64,000 nt of DNA from assembly GCA_049602155.1 (NCBI GenBank), contig JBMYRH010000017.1, positions 1 through 64,000 on the forward strand, given 5' to 3'. Made by a program: the position numbers and the translations under genes. The stretch comes from JBMYRH01 sp049602155 (GTDB taxonomy: Bacteria; Myxococcota_A; UBA9042; PHBI01; JBMYRH01). Shown here piece by piece: positions 35,257 through 45,510 of this stretch; the stretch's first letter is position 1; each line of letters begins with the position of its first letter. A model generated the notes under the pieces. It was not told the origin of the DNA. It saw nothing but the letters and a program-made list of their open reading frames with translations, and did not search any database.

Positions 35257-36600
35257 TCAGCGGACCTCTTCGTCCTCACGCCCAAGACACGTCGGAGCCT
35301 GCGCGTCAGCCGAGAGGCCTTCGCTATAGAACTCGACAGACGGCTCGCACGCCTCGGCGTACTCGGGGCTTAGCAGCCCCTCCCACTCGGACTCCCCGAG
35401 CAAGTGTGTCCTGAAGAAGGCGACCACATAGTGGGTCTGGATGCGGATCGCTTCATCGATCGGGAAGGCATCCTCACCACACGTCTCCTCGTGGATCTCG
35501 AGGAGCGCCCCCGCGCCGATCTCTTCCCAGGTGTCACGCGCCAAGCCCATCTCGGTGAGCGCCGCGCCGAGGGTGCAGATGTTCGCGAAGTGTGTGTGCG
35601 TCGCGCCCATCACGTCGACTCGGATTCGAACAGGGCTGCTCATCAAGTCATAAGCCCGGGTAATCTGCGGGTCGATGGGCGTCGCGGTGTCCAACGTCCC
35701 GCCGACAAAGAGCACCGGCACGGTGACGTCGCTTAGCTCCGCGTCAATGAACTCACTAGAGTCGGGACAGATCGGCGCGATCGCGGAGACCCGCGGGTCA
35801 GCCGGTAACCCCAGCGTCGCGTGCCCGGTGACCGCGGCCAACGAGGTGTAGCCACCAAAGGAATGCCCGGTGACGCCGACCTTGCTGGCGTCGACATGCC
35901 CTGCGAGCAACTCAGAGGCTGAGGTCGCCGAGGTAAACGCGTCGATGAGCGTCGTCACGTCGTGGATCCTGTCCGCGGCGGCCTCGGACCGAGGGACCGA
36001 GGTCCCGTTGAAGTCATCCTCGGCCGTGTTGCCGGTGTGCGCCGGTGAGGCGACGACGAAGCCATGGCTGGCGAGGCGTTCGCACAGATCGAGCGATTGG
36101 TTCGCGATGCCACCATAGCCATGCGAGAAGATGACGAAGGGGAAGGTGCCCTCGGCGGCAGCGACATTGCGCTGCGCATGTGCAGAAGGATACTCGAGCT
36201 CAAAGGGCCCCATCGCGCCGATCACATAGGTCGTGAGCGCGTCGGCGTCATGGCTCTCTGCGGGATACCAGACCTGGGTCGGGAGCATGCGCTCTGGATC
36301 GTTCGGATCCTGAATCGTCACCTCCAAGTGCCCCACGGCGTAGTCCCCCAGCGCCCCGGGATCCCCTGGCGCGCTCGCGAGTTCATCGGAGGCCACCGTG
36401 TCATCAGGTGCACTCGAAGGACCTGCATCTGACGCCACAATCGTGTCTTCAGCACCCGCTGCATCAGCGGACGGCGCGGCGCCCACATCGTCCGCAGGAC
36501 CGGCCTGTACAGCGTCCGTGTCCGTATCGGTGTCCGCATCGCCGCATCCGCTCACGAGAGCGAGACACGCCCCAAGCACCAACAAATTTCTTCGCCACAT
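35257..36600 (-). CDS. Alpha/beta-hydrolase lipoprotein (PAF-acetylhydrolase/dienelactone-hydrolase-like)
   Basis: ATG 36600 has GGAGG 5 nt upstream and a lipoprotein signal (VSGC); an upstream in-frame start at 36714 would bury the signal. 447 residues: a DTDTDTDA-type and Ser/Ala/Asp-rich stalk, then an alpha/beta-hydrolase with the oxyanion strand VIFSHGYGG, nucleophile elbow GHSFGG, acid in GGTLDTATP and His in GATHTHFAN. Family members hydrolyse short-chain or phospholipid esters; the substrate here is unknown. It runs convergently with the EGF protein (36 nt apart) and divergently from the TIGR03790-like gene. Confidence 0.85.
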   Translation of the reverse strand: MWRRNLLVLGACLALVSGCGDADTDTDTDAVQAGPADDVGAAPSADAAGAEDTIVASDAGPSSAPDDTVASDELASAPGDPGALGDYAVGHLEVTIQDPNDPERMLPTQVWYPAESHDADALTTYVIGAMGPFELEYPSAHAQRNVAAAEGTFPFVIFSHGYGGIANQSLDLCERLASHGFVVASPAHTGNTAEDDFNGTSVPRSEAAADRIHDVTTLIDAFTSATSASELLAGHVDASKVGVTGHSFGGYTSLAAVTGHATLGLPADPRVSAIAPICPDSSEFIDAELSDVTVPVLFVGGTLDTATPIDPQITRAYDLMSSPVRIRVDVMGATHTHFANICTLGAALTEMGLARDTWEEIGAGALLEIHEETCGEDAFPIDEAIRIQTHYVVAFFRTHLLGESEWEGLLSPEYAEACEPSVEFYSEGLSADAQAPTCLGREDEEVR

Positions 36601-36755
36601 AAGGTCCTCCACACGAGTCTCACGATTCAGACCATGACCGCCCACGGAATTCAAACCGAGCGCACAGCAGTGGTACCCCAAGGCCCCAATCGTCGTCCGT
36701 TTGGAACCATCCATTCAGCGATGATAGCATCGGCGCTCTTCACCGAGGAGGGTGC

Positions 36756-39700
36756 GTGAGACTGCCCTTAATCGCGATTTGTATGCTGTTCATGGCGTGT
36801 GGTTCGGCCACAGAGGTCGGCGAACCACAGACTGGGACGACGGACGTCTCCACGCCAACCGAGGACGCATCTACTGGCACGGTCGCGGACACTCAAGATG
36901 GACCGGACGAACCAGCAGCCCCGGACGCCACAGTCAGCGACGATGCGACCTCGTCGCTCGCCGACATCGAGGACACCGCGACCGCCGAGGACACCGCGGC
37001 CGTCGAGGACACTGCAGCCGTCGAGGACACCGCGGCCGTCGAGGACACCGCGGCCGTCGAGGACACCGCGGCCGTCGAGGACACAGCGGCGCTCTCCGAT
37101 GCGGTCAATGCTGGGGACGACAGCTCGACTGATATCGCAGATCCTGGCTCTCCCGATGACGACACAGCGACCGCGGACGTCGGCCCCGAGACAAGCGACG
37201 CAGAGGCTGATGCGGAGAGCACATCAGATGCGCTCTCCACCGACGCGAGTTCACTAGACGACGCCGATGATGCCGCCCCCGTCTTCGAGGTCCAGGCCTG
37301 CCTTCAGAGCCCCCTAGGGGTCGGCGCCACCTGCAATGAGGACCTGAGCGTGACGTTCGATGCGCTCGTCCTTGGCGATACAGAGACGGCCATCATTGAA
37401 CTCACGAACGTCGGCGACATGAGCGCCCTCTTGACGAGCGTCGACGCCTCGATTCAGACCATTGGAACCTCTATATCAGAGGGGGGCGCGGCGCTCACGC
37501 TGCCCCACCTTATCCAAAGCGCCCCACCTGTGCTCGTGTCCATCACCGTCGCTGGGGTCATGCCCGGGCCCTTCAGCGAGTCCGTCACCATCGTCGTCTC
37601 AGGCGACAATGACACGAGCGAGTTCGTCGTCGCCTTGACCGGCGAAGTGAGTGGCTGTCAGGCCGGCGCCGCCGATTGCGACGCGGACTTCAGCAACGGC
37701 TGCGAGACGAACACCCAGACCTCACTCGACCACTGTGGCCAGTGCACGTCTCCATGCGCAGTCGAGCACGGGAGCGCGACCTGCGAAGCCGGTGAGTGTG
37801 TGATCGTCTGTGACCCTGGCTTCACCGGAGACGGGCAGACCTGCGAGGACATCGACGAGTGCGCCGACGCACCATGTGGCCTGAACGCCGCCTGCGACAA
37901 CACCCCCGGCGCCTACACTTGCACCTGTGACACCGGCTTCACCGGAGACGGGCAGACCTGCGAGGACATCGACGAGTGCGCCGACGCACCATGTGGCCTG
38001 AACGCCACCTGCGACAACACCCCCGGCTCCTACAGCTGCAGCTGTGAAGAGGGCTACTTCGGCGAAGGGTTGGGCTGTACGGACTTCGACGAGTGTGGGG
38101 GTGAGACCCATACGTGCGACCAAAATGCGAGCTGCTACAACACCCCTGGGGGCTATGAGTGCATCTGCCTCGATGGGTTTGCTGGCGACGGGTTTAGCTG
38201 CAATGAGGTCACGCTCGGGACCGTCAGCGTGACTTGGAGTGTCGACATCGCGATCCCCGGCGCGTGTGTCCATGCCGAGGTCACCGCGGAGGGCTCAAGT
38301 GAGCCTTTAGAGGACATCACCCTAAAGACCACAGGCGACGGCGTGTTCAGCGACAGCAGCTGCACCACGCCGCTGGATGGGGCATTTCTCGGAGGTGACG
38401 TCTGGAGCCGAGGCTCAGAGGCTGGGCTCATGACGCTCTCGGCGAGCGCCCCGTGGCACGAGCCGGGCTCCGGTACGCTCACCCTCCATGGCGAGCACTT
38501 CGCCGATGACGAGCGGCCAGAGGCGACCCTCGTCGTCTACAACGCCAACGACCCCGACGCCTACGACGTCGCGCAGTACTACGCCGTCTCCCGTGATATC
38601 GACGCCGCTCAGATCTGCCCCGTCAGCCTGCCGCGGGGTATGTACGCCACCCCTGACGAGCTCCTTGGGGCACGCGCGGGTGTCATCCAAGACTGCTTCT
38701 GCCCCATCCTCGGAGCGGGCGCTCCCACGCCCTGTGACGTCTCCACGTTGCCGGAGATCATCCAGTCTCTCCCGATCACTCACCTCGCGATGATACGCGG
38801 TCTCCCTGCACGACTCCACGGCACCGTGTGGAGCACGGACTTCGAGAACCCCTCCTTCGACTTCTACTTCAGCGTCTTGCTGGCTCAAGACCTCCCACTC
38901 TTCGAGGGGGGCAGCAGCGGTCACCACACCCTGGACTACCCCTACGTGAGCAGCGCGATGACCTGGAGCCCCCCCATTGATGCGGCTGACCACGGTTACT
39001 TCGCGCTCTCACGTGTCGAAGCGATCACAGCAGAGCGTACGCTTTCACTCATCGACCGAACCCTCACCAGCGAAGCCTACGGGCTCGCAGGGAACATCCT
39101 GAGCGAGAGCAAAGTGACCGCCTCGGACTCACGAAACCCAGGGCGTGCTCTCACGAGCAGCTATGCCCCAGAGTGCAGCGCCTACCTGAGCCATGAGCCC
39201 TTCAACTTTGGCTCAGAGGAGAGCACTTGGCCTCACGAGGCCTGTCGGTGGGGGTCGACGGGCTCCACGGCCGAGGGCAGCGCTACGCAGCTGATGCCAG
39301 GGATGAACAACACGACAGTCCCACGCGCCGTCAACGTCGCCTTCTTCAATGGGGGCGAGCCCTTCTCCGAGCCGGTCGATAACAACCACAGCGCCTTCTA
39401 CAACTACAACACGATGCTCAACTGGAGGAAGAGTGACGCAGAGTGCACGCCAGAGTGTGACGACTTGCCCGACGAGGCGTCTATAGCGGCGTGTGAAGAG
39501 AGCTCGACGGACTACTTTCGAGTGCTCAACACAGACTGCGTCGGTGTGGCGCCGGGGTTCATGGGTCAACAGCTGCGCTCGTACCCTGTCGGTTACTACG
39601 GCTTCTTACCCCCCGGCTGGTTCGGCAGCTGGAGCGGCGCTGGCGACAACACCGCTGGGACCATCCGAGACGATGGTGCCTACAACGACGCGAACTACAC

Positions 39701-41210
39701 CGACCCGTATTACCTAAGGATAGGGAAGGCAGGCGTCGGTGCTCCCAATACCGACGAATGCGTGCGCGCTGACGGGAGCGTCGAGCCCTGCCCTGAGCGT
39801 GTCGCTGTCACCCTGCGTCGCTCCGAGAACATCTCCCCCGTGCTGCCCGTGGTCGGCGAGCGTATCTTTGTGCTCCGGCTCCGCTATCGCAACCAAGGGT
39901 ACCCAGGCGCCTCTCTGCAGCCGCAGCTCTTCGTGAACCGTGACGGCGCGGTGCTCCGTCAGGCAGATGGCACCCTCGCCGCGATCCCACTCTCCGAGAG
40001 CCATGACACCTGGCAAACAGCGGAATTCGAGATCGTGGCGGCCGAAGAGGACTACGCCGAGATCGACCACATCAGCCTGCAGCTCAATGGCAACCTAAAC
40101 CGCAAGATCCGAGGCTTCCTCGACCTAGACGCCATCGAGGTCCTCGACGCCGAGACAGGCGCGACCTTGCTTAACAAACAACCGCTCAGCTTCTCGTGGG
40201 TGAAAGACCGCGCGAACCTGCTCGGGGAATCCGCGGCGGATGTGATCGACCGCATGAACGGCATCGCCTACTGGGGAAGCTCGAGTCATCACCTGACCGG
40301 AGGCTGGTCATTTTACTCCTACTACACCACCACGATGCTCTTCGTGACGCGCACCCTCGGTGAGGCCACCGCCTACACCGGCGCAAAGGCGGGGCTTGTC
40401 TATGGTGATCCGCTCTATCGCGGCTATGGCGTCTCGATCCACTCAGAGAGCCGGTACAAGATGGACACAGGCACGCCTCACGAATTCTGGAAGAACACGC
40501 CTGCCCTTAAGCTGCCACAGCTGACAGCGCTCAACGGCACCGACCACGCGCTGACGCTGACGTGGCATCTGGACTATTGCCTGGGGAACGACAAAGTCCT
40601 GTGCACGCAGAGCGACGCTTGGTCCCCCCTGACACGCGGCCAGGGGGCGATCCGCAACCTGCCACTGAACCTCGACACCATCCACGACGCTGTCGGTGAT
40701 GAGCCCGTCATGATCCGCCTACGCGCTTGGCGGCCAGACACACCGACCGAGCACCTCTCAGCGTACGCCTACTTGCGGGCCATGGGTGTGGAGTACGTGG
40801 TCCCCGAGGGCTGTATCAGCGACGTCGATGTCGACGGCTCGGTCACCGACTGGGACCTCAACGAGGTGCGGCCCTACCAACTGTGCAGTGCTGAAGCGCT
40901 CCTCTACGACGCGGACGGTGACGGCGACCTCGACTCTGATGACTGGTTCTATGCGCTCGATCCCCCTGACGGGGCCTACCTTGAGCAATTCGACATGAAC
41001 CAGGACGGGGTCGTCGACATCAACGACCTCGAGCCGATGGTCGTGGCCCTCTACCCTCTGCTGTGTGGTCTGACGCTCGAGGACGGCAGCTTCCCCCCTG
41101 CTTATGACCTCAACGACGACGGAGTCATCGACGACGACGACATCGGACAGATAGAGGCTGACATCGGGACGACCGGCTGCCCATGCGACAGCCCGGTGTG
41201 CGCCCCTTAA
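36756..41210 (+). CDS. TIGR03790-like lipoprotein with EGF repeats and C-terminal dockerin-like EF-hands
   Basis: GTG 36756 follows GAGGAGGG. 1,484 residues: short signal ending FMAC; EDTAAV stalk (about 70-115); a beta domain; a Cys-rich FSNGCETNT module; four EGF-like domains (about 350-485), two of which repeat almost exactly at 117-nt spacing (37818 and 37935); a region resembling TIGR03790 (about 590-1345: VVYNANDPDAYDVAQYYAVSRD, LAMIRGLPARL); and a C-terminus with three DxDxDG EF-hand loops (DVDVDGSVTDWDL, DADGDGDLDSDDW and DMNQDGVVDINDL) like dockerin or other Ca-binding modules. TIGR03790 has no assigned function. The stop codon overlaps that of the convergent DUF5522 gene. Confidence 0.85.
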   Translation: MRLPLIAICMLFMACGSATEVGEPQTGTTDVSTPTEDASTGTVADTQDGPDEPAAPDATVSDDATSSLADIEDTATAEDTAAVEDTAAVEDTAAVEDTAAVEDTAAVEDTAALSDAVNAGDDSSTDIADPGSPDDDTATADVGPETSDAEADAESTSDALSTDASSLDDADDAAPVFEVQACLQSPLGVGATCNEDLSVTFDALVLGDTETAIIELTNVGDMSALLTSVDASIQTIGTSISEGGAALTLPHLIQSAPPVLVSITVAGVMPGPFSESVTIVVSGDNDTSEFVVALTGEVSGCQAGAADCDADFSNGCETNTQTSLDHCGQCTSPCAVEHGSATCEAGECVIVCDPGFTGDGQTCEDIDECADAPCGLNAACDNTPGAYTCTCDTGFTGDGQTCEDIDECADAPCGLNATCDNTPGSYSCSCEEGYFGEGLGCTDFDECGGETHTCDQNASCYNTPGGYECICLDGFAGDGFSCNEVTLGTVSVTWSVDIAIPGACVHAEVTAEGSSEPLEDITLKTTGDGVFSDSSCTTPLDGAFLGGDVWSRGSEAGLMTLSASAPWHEPGSGTLTLHGEHFADDERPEATLVVYNANDPDAYDVAQYYAVSRDIDAAQICPVSLPRGMYATPDELLGARAGVIQDCFCPILGAGAPTPCDVSTLPEIIQSLPITHLAMIRGLPARLHGTVWSTDFENPSFDFYFSVLLAQDLPLFEGGSSGHHTLDYPYVSSAMTWSPPIDAADHGYFALSRVEAITAERTLSLIDRTLTSEAYGLAGNILSESKVTASDSRNPGRALTSSYAPECSAYLSHEPFNFGSEESTWPHEACRWGSTGSTAEGSATQLMPGMNNTTVPRAVNVAFFNGGEPFSEPVDNNHSAFYNYNTMLNWRKSDAECTPECDDLPDEASIAACEESSTDYFRVLNTDCVGVAPGFMGQQLRSYPVGYYGFLPPGWFGSWSGAGDNTAGTIRDDGAYNDANYTDPYYLRIGKAGVGAPNTDECVRADGSVEPCPERVAVTLRRSENISPVLPVVGERIFVLRLRYRNQGYPGASLQPQLFVNRDGAVLRQADGTLAAIPLSESHDTWQTAEFEIVAAEEDYAEIDHISLQLNGNLNRKIRGFLDLDAIEVLDAETGATLLNKQPLSFSWVKDRANLLGESAADVIDRMNGIAYWGSSSHHLTGGWSFYSYYTTTMLFVTRTLGEATAYTGAKAGLVYGDPLYRGYGVSIHSESRYKMDTGTPHEFWKNTPALKLPQLTALNGTDHALTLTWHLDYCLGNDKVLCTQSDAWSPLTRGQGAIRNLPLNLDTIHDAVGDEPVMIRLRAWRPDTPTEHLSAYAYLRAMGVEYVVPEGCISDVDVDGSVTDWDLNEVRPYQLCSAEALLYDADGDGDLDSDDWFYALDPPDGAYLEQFDMNQDGVVDINDLEPMVVALYPLLCGLTLEDGSFPPAYDLNDDGVIDDDDIGQIEADIGTTGCPCDSPVCAP
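36969..37094 (+). repeat. 18-nt minisatellite encoding EDTAAV, seven units
   Basis: Units start at 36969 (EDTATA), 36987, 37005, 37023, 37041, 37059 and 37077. Several are identical to the base (GAGGACACCGCGGCCGTC). They form the acidic stalk after the lipobox. Confidence 0.92.
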
Positions 41211-41422
41211 TGAGAGTCAGTCGTCCTCCGAGAAGCACGACGCTCAACCTCTTCCGGGACGTTGACGTGGTCAAAAGGGCAATGACGACAGCGCGACCCA
41301 CAGCAGGTGCCCCGTGCCTTCAACCCAACCGCAGTGAAGACCTGATACCCCGTCTTGGGGTCCCGGTAGGTCTTCTCTCCGGCAGCGCAGGCTGCAGCGT
41401 GAACGTCGTCGATGGCCATCAT
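41207..41422 (-). CDS. DUF5522 small Cys-rich protein
   Basis: 71 residues with CCGSRCRHCPFDH near the middle, the four-Cys/His core typical of DUF5522 and suggestive of a bound metal. Two adjacent ATGs (41422, 41419) are possible starts. The protein has no signal peptide, so it is cytosolic. Its TAA (41207-41209 on the minus strand) shares bases with the TAA of the convergent TIGR03790-like gene (41208-41210) through the palindrome TTAA. Confidence 0.75.
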   Translation of the reverse strand: MMAIDDVHAAACAAGEKTYRDPKTGYQVFTAVGLKARGTCCGSRCRHCPFDHVNVPEEVERRASRRTTDSH

Positions 41423-41558
41423 GGACGAACCTGCCCGTAAGTGCGGAGAGGGTCCAGTCCTTTCGAGCCCACCAGCCCTCTACGAGCTGACTCGCCACGA
41501 GGCACCGACTTCTCGTATCCTTATCGACAGAGAGAACCCTAGTTCATGAGGTGTCTGC

Positions 41559-44500
41559 ATGCGCACGATGTTATGGATGACCGCAGCCGCGATCTTGACG
41601 ATGGGCTGCACGGGCTCTGGCTTGGGGACGGAGCTCGAGTCCACGCCCCCTGCCCCGGACACCAGCGCCGCTAATTTTACGGACGCAGCTGCTGCCGCGG
41701 ACATCGCATTGCCGACTGCCCCCTTTGAGGACGCCGGTCGGTCCGAGGCGGACACCAGCACCACAACGGAAGCGGACACCGACGCCGAGTTCGACACGAA
41801 CAACCTGACGGATGCGGTCGCAGAGGAGAGCGGTAACTTCGGCGCCCCCTGCGAAGAGGACGCGGACTGCTACTCGGGGCTGTGCGTCGAACACCGAGGC
41901 AGCACAGTCTGCTCGAAGGCCTGCGAAGAGGACTGCCCCCCCGGCTGGAGTTGCGAGCAGATCAGCCTCTCAGGGAGTGACCAAGCGTTCGTCTGCGTCT
42001 CGTCTTTCGAACACCTTTGCCGCCCCTGCCTTGGTGCCGATGACTGCACCTCGGAGACGAGCCAAACCGCCTGCGTCTCCTATGGTGACGATGGGGCGTT
42101 CTGCGGCGCCTCGTGTGCGGAAGATGGCGACTGCCCAGACGGATTTGTATGCCAAGAGAGCACCTCCATGCGCGGCGGAATGAGCGCTCAGTGTGTCAGA
42201 GATGATGCGCTATGTGCCTGCTCCACTTTGGCGATCGAGCTCGGCCTCGTGACCGAGTGCAGCGTCACTAATGAACACGGGACATGCAGCGCGTTGCGTG
42301 CCTGCACAGCCGATGGACTGGCGCCTTGCGAGGCAGCGATCCCTGCTGCCGAGAGCTGCAACGGCGAAGATGACAACTGCAATGGCGACAGCGATGAGGG
42401 GACCCCGTGCGACGATGGAGACCCGTGCACGAGTGATGCGTGCCTCGGAGCAGATGGGTGCGTGCACGACATCGTCCTCGGTGCCCCTTGCGACGACGGA
42501 GACCCCAACACACTCGACGACAGCTGCACGACTGACGGCAGCTGTGAGGGTACCCCGATCACCTGTGAAGAGGGCCCCTGTGTCCTGCAATCCAGCCCCG
42601 TCGACGGCGCCTGTGTCACCGTCTATAAGGTAGCCGGTGTGGTCTGTGACGACGAGGACTCTTCGACGCATAACGACATCTGTGATGCAGATGGCGGCTG
42701 CGCGGGCACACCGTACACGTGCACCCCCGGAGAGTGTGAGGCCAGCGCGACTCCCGATGGTGTGGGCTGCGTGACAGAGCCCATGGCCGCCGGCTTGGCC
42801 TGCGACGACGCGAACCCTGAGACAAAGGGTGACGCCTGTGACGGAGCGGGCAGCTGTGTCGGTGAGCCCTACACCTGCAGCGCAGGCCCCTGTGAAGTGA
42901 GCGCCATCGCCAACGGCACCGACTGTGAAGTCACCCCAAAGGCTGCGGGCACAGCCTGTGATGATGGTGACCTCGGGACGACACAGGACAACTGTGACGG
43001 CGCGGGCACTTGCGTCGGCACGGCCTTCACCTGCACACCCGGCCTGTGTGACATCAGCGCGACGCCCAACGGCGTCGACTGCGATATCATCCATGTCGCC
43101 GCGGGCGTCCAGTGCTCGGATGGAGACCCCAACACCCTGGACGACCAGTGTGACGGTGCTGGCGCGTGCGTCGGCACCGCGCTGACCTGCACCCCAGGCC
43201 TGTGCGAGACGATGAGCGTCGCGGTTGGTGGCGTCTGCGTGCCGACCTATGCGCTCACCGGTGCACCGTGCGATGACTCAGACCTCACGACTAAGGCTGA
43301 CATCTGTGACGGTGCGGGACACTGTGGAGGAGCGCCCTACGCATGTGTCGCAGGCAACTGCGACCAGAGCGCCGCCCACAACGGCGTCGATTGCGACGTC
43401 GTCCATATCCCAAGTGGGGCCCTCTGCTCCGACGGCGATCCCAACACCCTCAATGACGCCTGCGACGGTGCCGGGCAATGTATCGGAGTGACGCTCACCT
43501 GCGAGCCAGGGGTCTGCCAGAGCGCAAACGTGGCGATCGACGGCGCCTGTGTCCCCACCTACTCCCTCAGCGGCAGCCCCTGTGATGACGGTGACCTCGG
43601 CACCAAAGTCGACCTGTGCGACGGCGCAGGGACCTGCGCCGGGACCCCCATCACGTGCACACCATCAGTCTGCGACGTCAGCGCTGTCGCCAATGGTGTG
43701 GGCTGCGACGTCATCCACTTCGACGCGGGGACACCGTGCTCGGACGGGGACCCCAACACCTTGGACGACACCTGCGATGGCGTCGGCGGGTGTGTCGGGG
43801 CAGCGCTCGAATGCGCACCGGACATCTGCCAAACCGCGAGCACACCCGATGGAGGCGTCTGTGTACCCACCTTCGCCCAGCAAGGTGCCCATTGTGATGA
43901 TGGCGATCTGACCACCGCTGGAGACTACTGCGATGGCCAAGGCGGCTGCATCGGCATCGCCATCACCTGCACCCCCGGTCCATGTGACGCTTCCTCAACC
44001 CCAAACGGCGTGGACTGTGACGTCGTGCACTACCCTGAAGGCGCGAGCTGCAGTGATGATGACCTGTCGACGGCGGGCGACAGCTGTGACGCCTTCGGCG
44101 TGTGCGCCGGGACGCCGTTCCTCTGCGAGCTCGGCCCCTGCGACACCTCCTCGACCCCCAATGGGGTGGACTGCGATGTGGTGCTCAAGGCCGCGGGCGC
44201 AACGTGCGACGATGATGATCTGACCACCTCGACCGATCTCTGCGATGACCAAGGGGGCTGCCAAGGCACCCCAATCCTTTGTGAACCCGGGCAATGCGAC
44301 ATCTCCTCGACCCCAAATGGTGTCGACTGCACAGTCATCCCTCGCCCCGCCGATCTGCCCTGTAACGACGGAGACCTCACCACAGCAGAGGACACCTGTG
44401 ACGGTGCAGGGGGCTGCTTGGGGACACCCTACACGTGCCCTGAGCCGAGCCCCTGCACCCCAAACTTCACCCAAGATGGCGAGGGCTGCATCCCCAACTA

Positions 44501-45410
44501 TGCGGGCTCGGGCACAAGCTGTGACGACACGCTCAACCAGACTAAAAATGACCAATGTAATGGCAGCGGAGCGTGCCAAGGCACGCCCTACACGTGCGCC
44601 GACCCGACGCCATGCATCCCAAGCTTCACCCAAGATGGCGAGGGCTGTGTCCCTGAGTTCGCGGCCCTGGGCACAGCCTGCAGCGACGACATCGACACTA
44701 CAAAGAACGACGTCTGTAATGACTCTGGATCATGCCAAGGCACGCCCTACGACTGCCCAGGCACCACGGCCTGCATTCCAAGCTTCACCCAAGATGGCGA
44801 GAGCTGTGTCCCTGAGTTCGCCGCCGCCGGGACCGCATGTGATGACGGTAATCCAGCCACCTCCTCTGATGTCTGTGACGGCGCAGGTGGATGCGCAGGC
44901 GAGACTTCCAACTGCAGTGTGGGCGGCGGTGTCCTCATCCCGAGCTCCGGCTTCTGCGACCCAAGTCCACCGTCGGGCTGGGCGCAATGTGCCGGCTGGA
45001 TCAACACCTCGGGTGACGATGTCAGCGACACCGCGCTCGATGGCTGCTTGAACAGCAACAATCGACTGCGTATTCGGGTCTGGCATAACGGCGTCCTAGA
45101 GGAAGACGTGTACTCGGAGGACGCTAACGTGAGCTCCTGGCAAGAGTGGAACTACCTCGGAGGCAGCGTCACGAAACTCAAATCGACGAACTGGACCGGC
45201 TCGACGACCTTCTTCACGACCACCGGCGGGGGCTCGGCCTGCTATCACAATTTCCAATGCGGCATCGATGCGCCGTGTGGGACACTGACGCTGGGGACAG
45301 GGAATGGCTCGACCATCATCCTGGCCCCGGGGGCGACCGACAGCATGGAGTATCGAAACAACTGTGGAGGCCAAGCCTTCGTCGGCCGCACCATCGCCTT
45401 GTATCGCTGA
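41559..45410 (+). CDS. Cysteine-repeat lipoprotein with MopE-like motif
   Basis: ATG 41559 follows GAGGTG. 1,283 residues: signal ending in MGC; Thr/Asp/Glu-rich stalk (about 20-90); Cys-rich modules; a MopE-like motif CNGEDDNCNGDSDEG (about 267-281); then about sixteen tandem units of roughly 54-60 residues, each with a CDDGDxxTxxDxCDGxGxCxGTPxTCxPGxC pattern; and a beta-rich C-terminal domain (about 1125-1283) with few Cys. The repeat is the same module found twice in the giant lyase lipoprotein (near 7360-7600), so it is a reusable spacer in this organism. The function of the C-terminal domain is not recognised. Confidence 0.8.
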   Translation: MRTMLWMTAAAILTMGCTGSGLGTELESTPPAPDTSAANFTDAAAAADIALPTAPFEDAGRSEADTSTTTEADTDAEFDTNNLTDAVAEESGNFGAPCEEDADCYSGLCVEHRGSTVCSKACEEDCPPGWSCEQISLSGSDQAFVCVSSFEHLCRPCLGADDCTSETSQTACVSYGDDGAFCGASCAEDGDCPDGFVCQESTSMRGGMSAQCVRDDALCACSTLAIELGLVTECSVTNEHGTCSALRACTADGLAPCEAAIPAAESCNGEDDNCNGDSDEGTPCDDGDPCTSDACLGADGCVHDIVLGAPCDDGDPNTLDDSCTTDGSCEGTPITCEEGPCVLQSSPVDGACVTVYKVAGVVCDDEDSSTHNDICDADGGCAGTPYTCTPGECEASATPDGVGCVTEPMAAGLACDDANPETKGDACDGAGSCVGEPYTCSAGPCEVSAIANGTDCEVTPKAAGTACDDGDLGTTQDNCDGAGTCVGTAFTCTPGLCDISATPNGVDCDIIHVAAGVQCSDGDPNTLDDQCDGAGACVGTALTCTPGLCETMSVAVGGVCVPTYALTGAPCDDSDLTTKADICDGAGHCGGAPYACVAGNCDQSAAHNGVDCDVVHIPSGALCSDGDPNTLNDACDGAGQCIGVTLTCEPGVCQSANVAIDGACVPTYSLSGSPCDDGDLGTKVDLCDGAGTCAGTPITCTPSVCDVSAVANGVGCDVIHFDAGTPCSDGDPNTLDDTCDGVGGCVGAALECAPDICQTASTPDGGVCVPTFAQQGAHCDDGDLTTAGDYCDGQGGCIGIAITCTPGPCDASSTPNGVDCDVVHYPEGASCSDDDLSTAGDSCDAFGVCAGTPFLCELGPCDTSSTPNGVDCDVVLKAAGATCDDDDLTTSTDLCDDQGGCQGTPILCEPGQCDISSTPNGVDCTVIPRPADLPCNDGDLTTAEDTCDGAGGCLGTPYTCPEPSPCTPNFTQDGEGCIPNYAGSGTSCDDTLNQTKNDQCNGSGACQGTPYTCADPTPCIPSFTQDGEGCVPEFAALGTACSDDIDTTKNDVCNDSGSCQGTPYDCPGTTACIPSFTQDGESCVPEFAAAGTACDDGNPATSSDVCDGAGGCAGETSNCSVGGGVLIPSSGFCDPSPPSGWAQCAGWINTSGDDVSDTALDGCLNSNNRLRIRVWHNGVLEEDVYSEDANVSSWQEWNYLGGSVTKLKSTNWTGSTTFFTTTGGGSACYHNFQCGIDAPCGTLTLGTGNGSTIILAPGATDSMEYRNNCGGQAFVGRTIALYR

Positions 45411-45510
45411 TCGATACGCGACACCCTACCCGATAGGCACGTCCGCCGTGTGTGCACCTCTTTCACAGAGGCGGCGCGAGGCTGCCACCTGACACCGATG
45501 AGATGCATTG

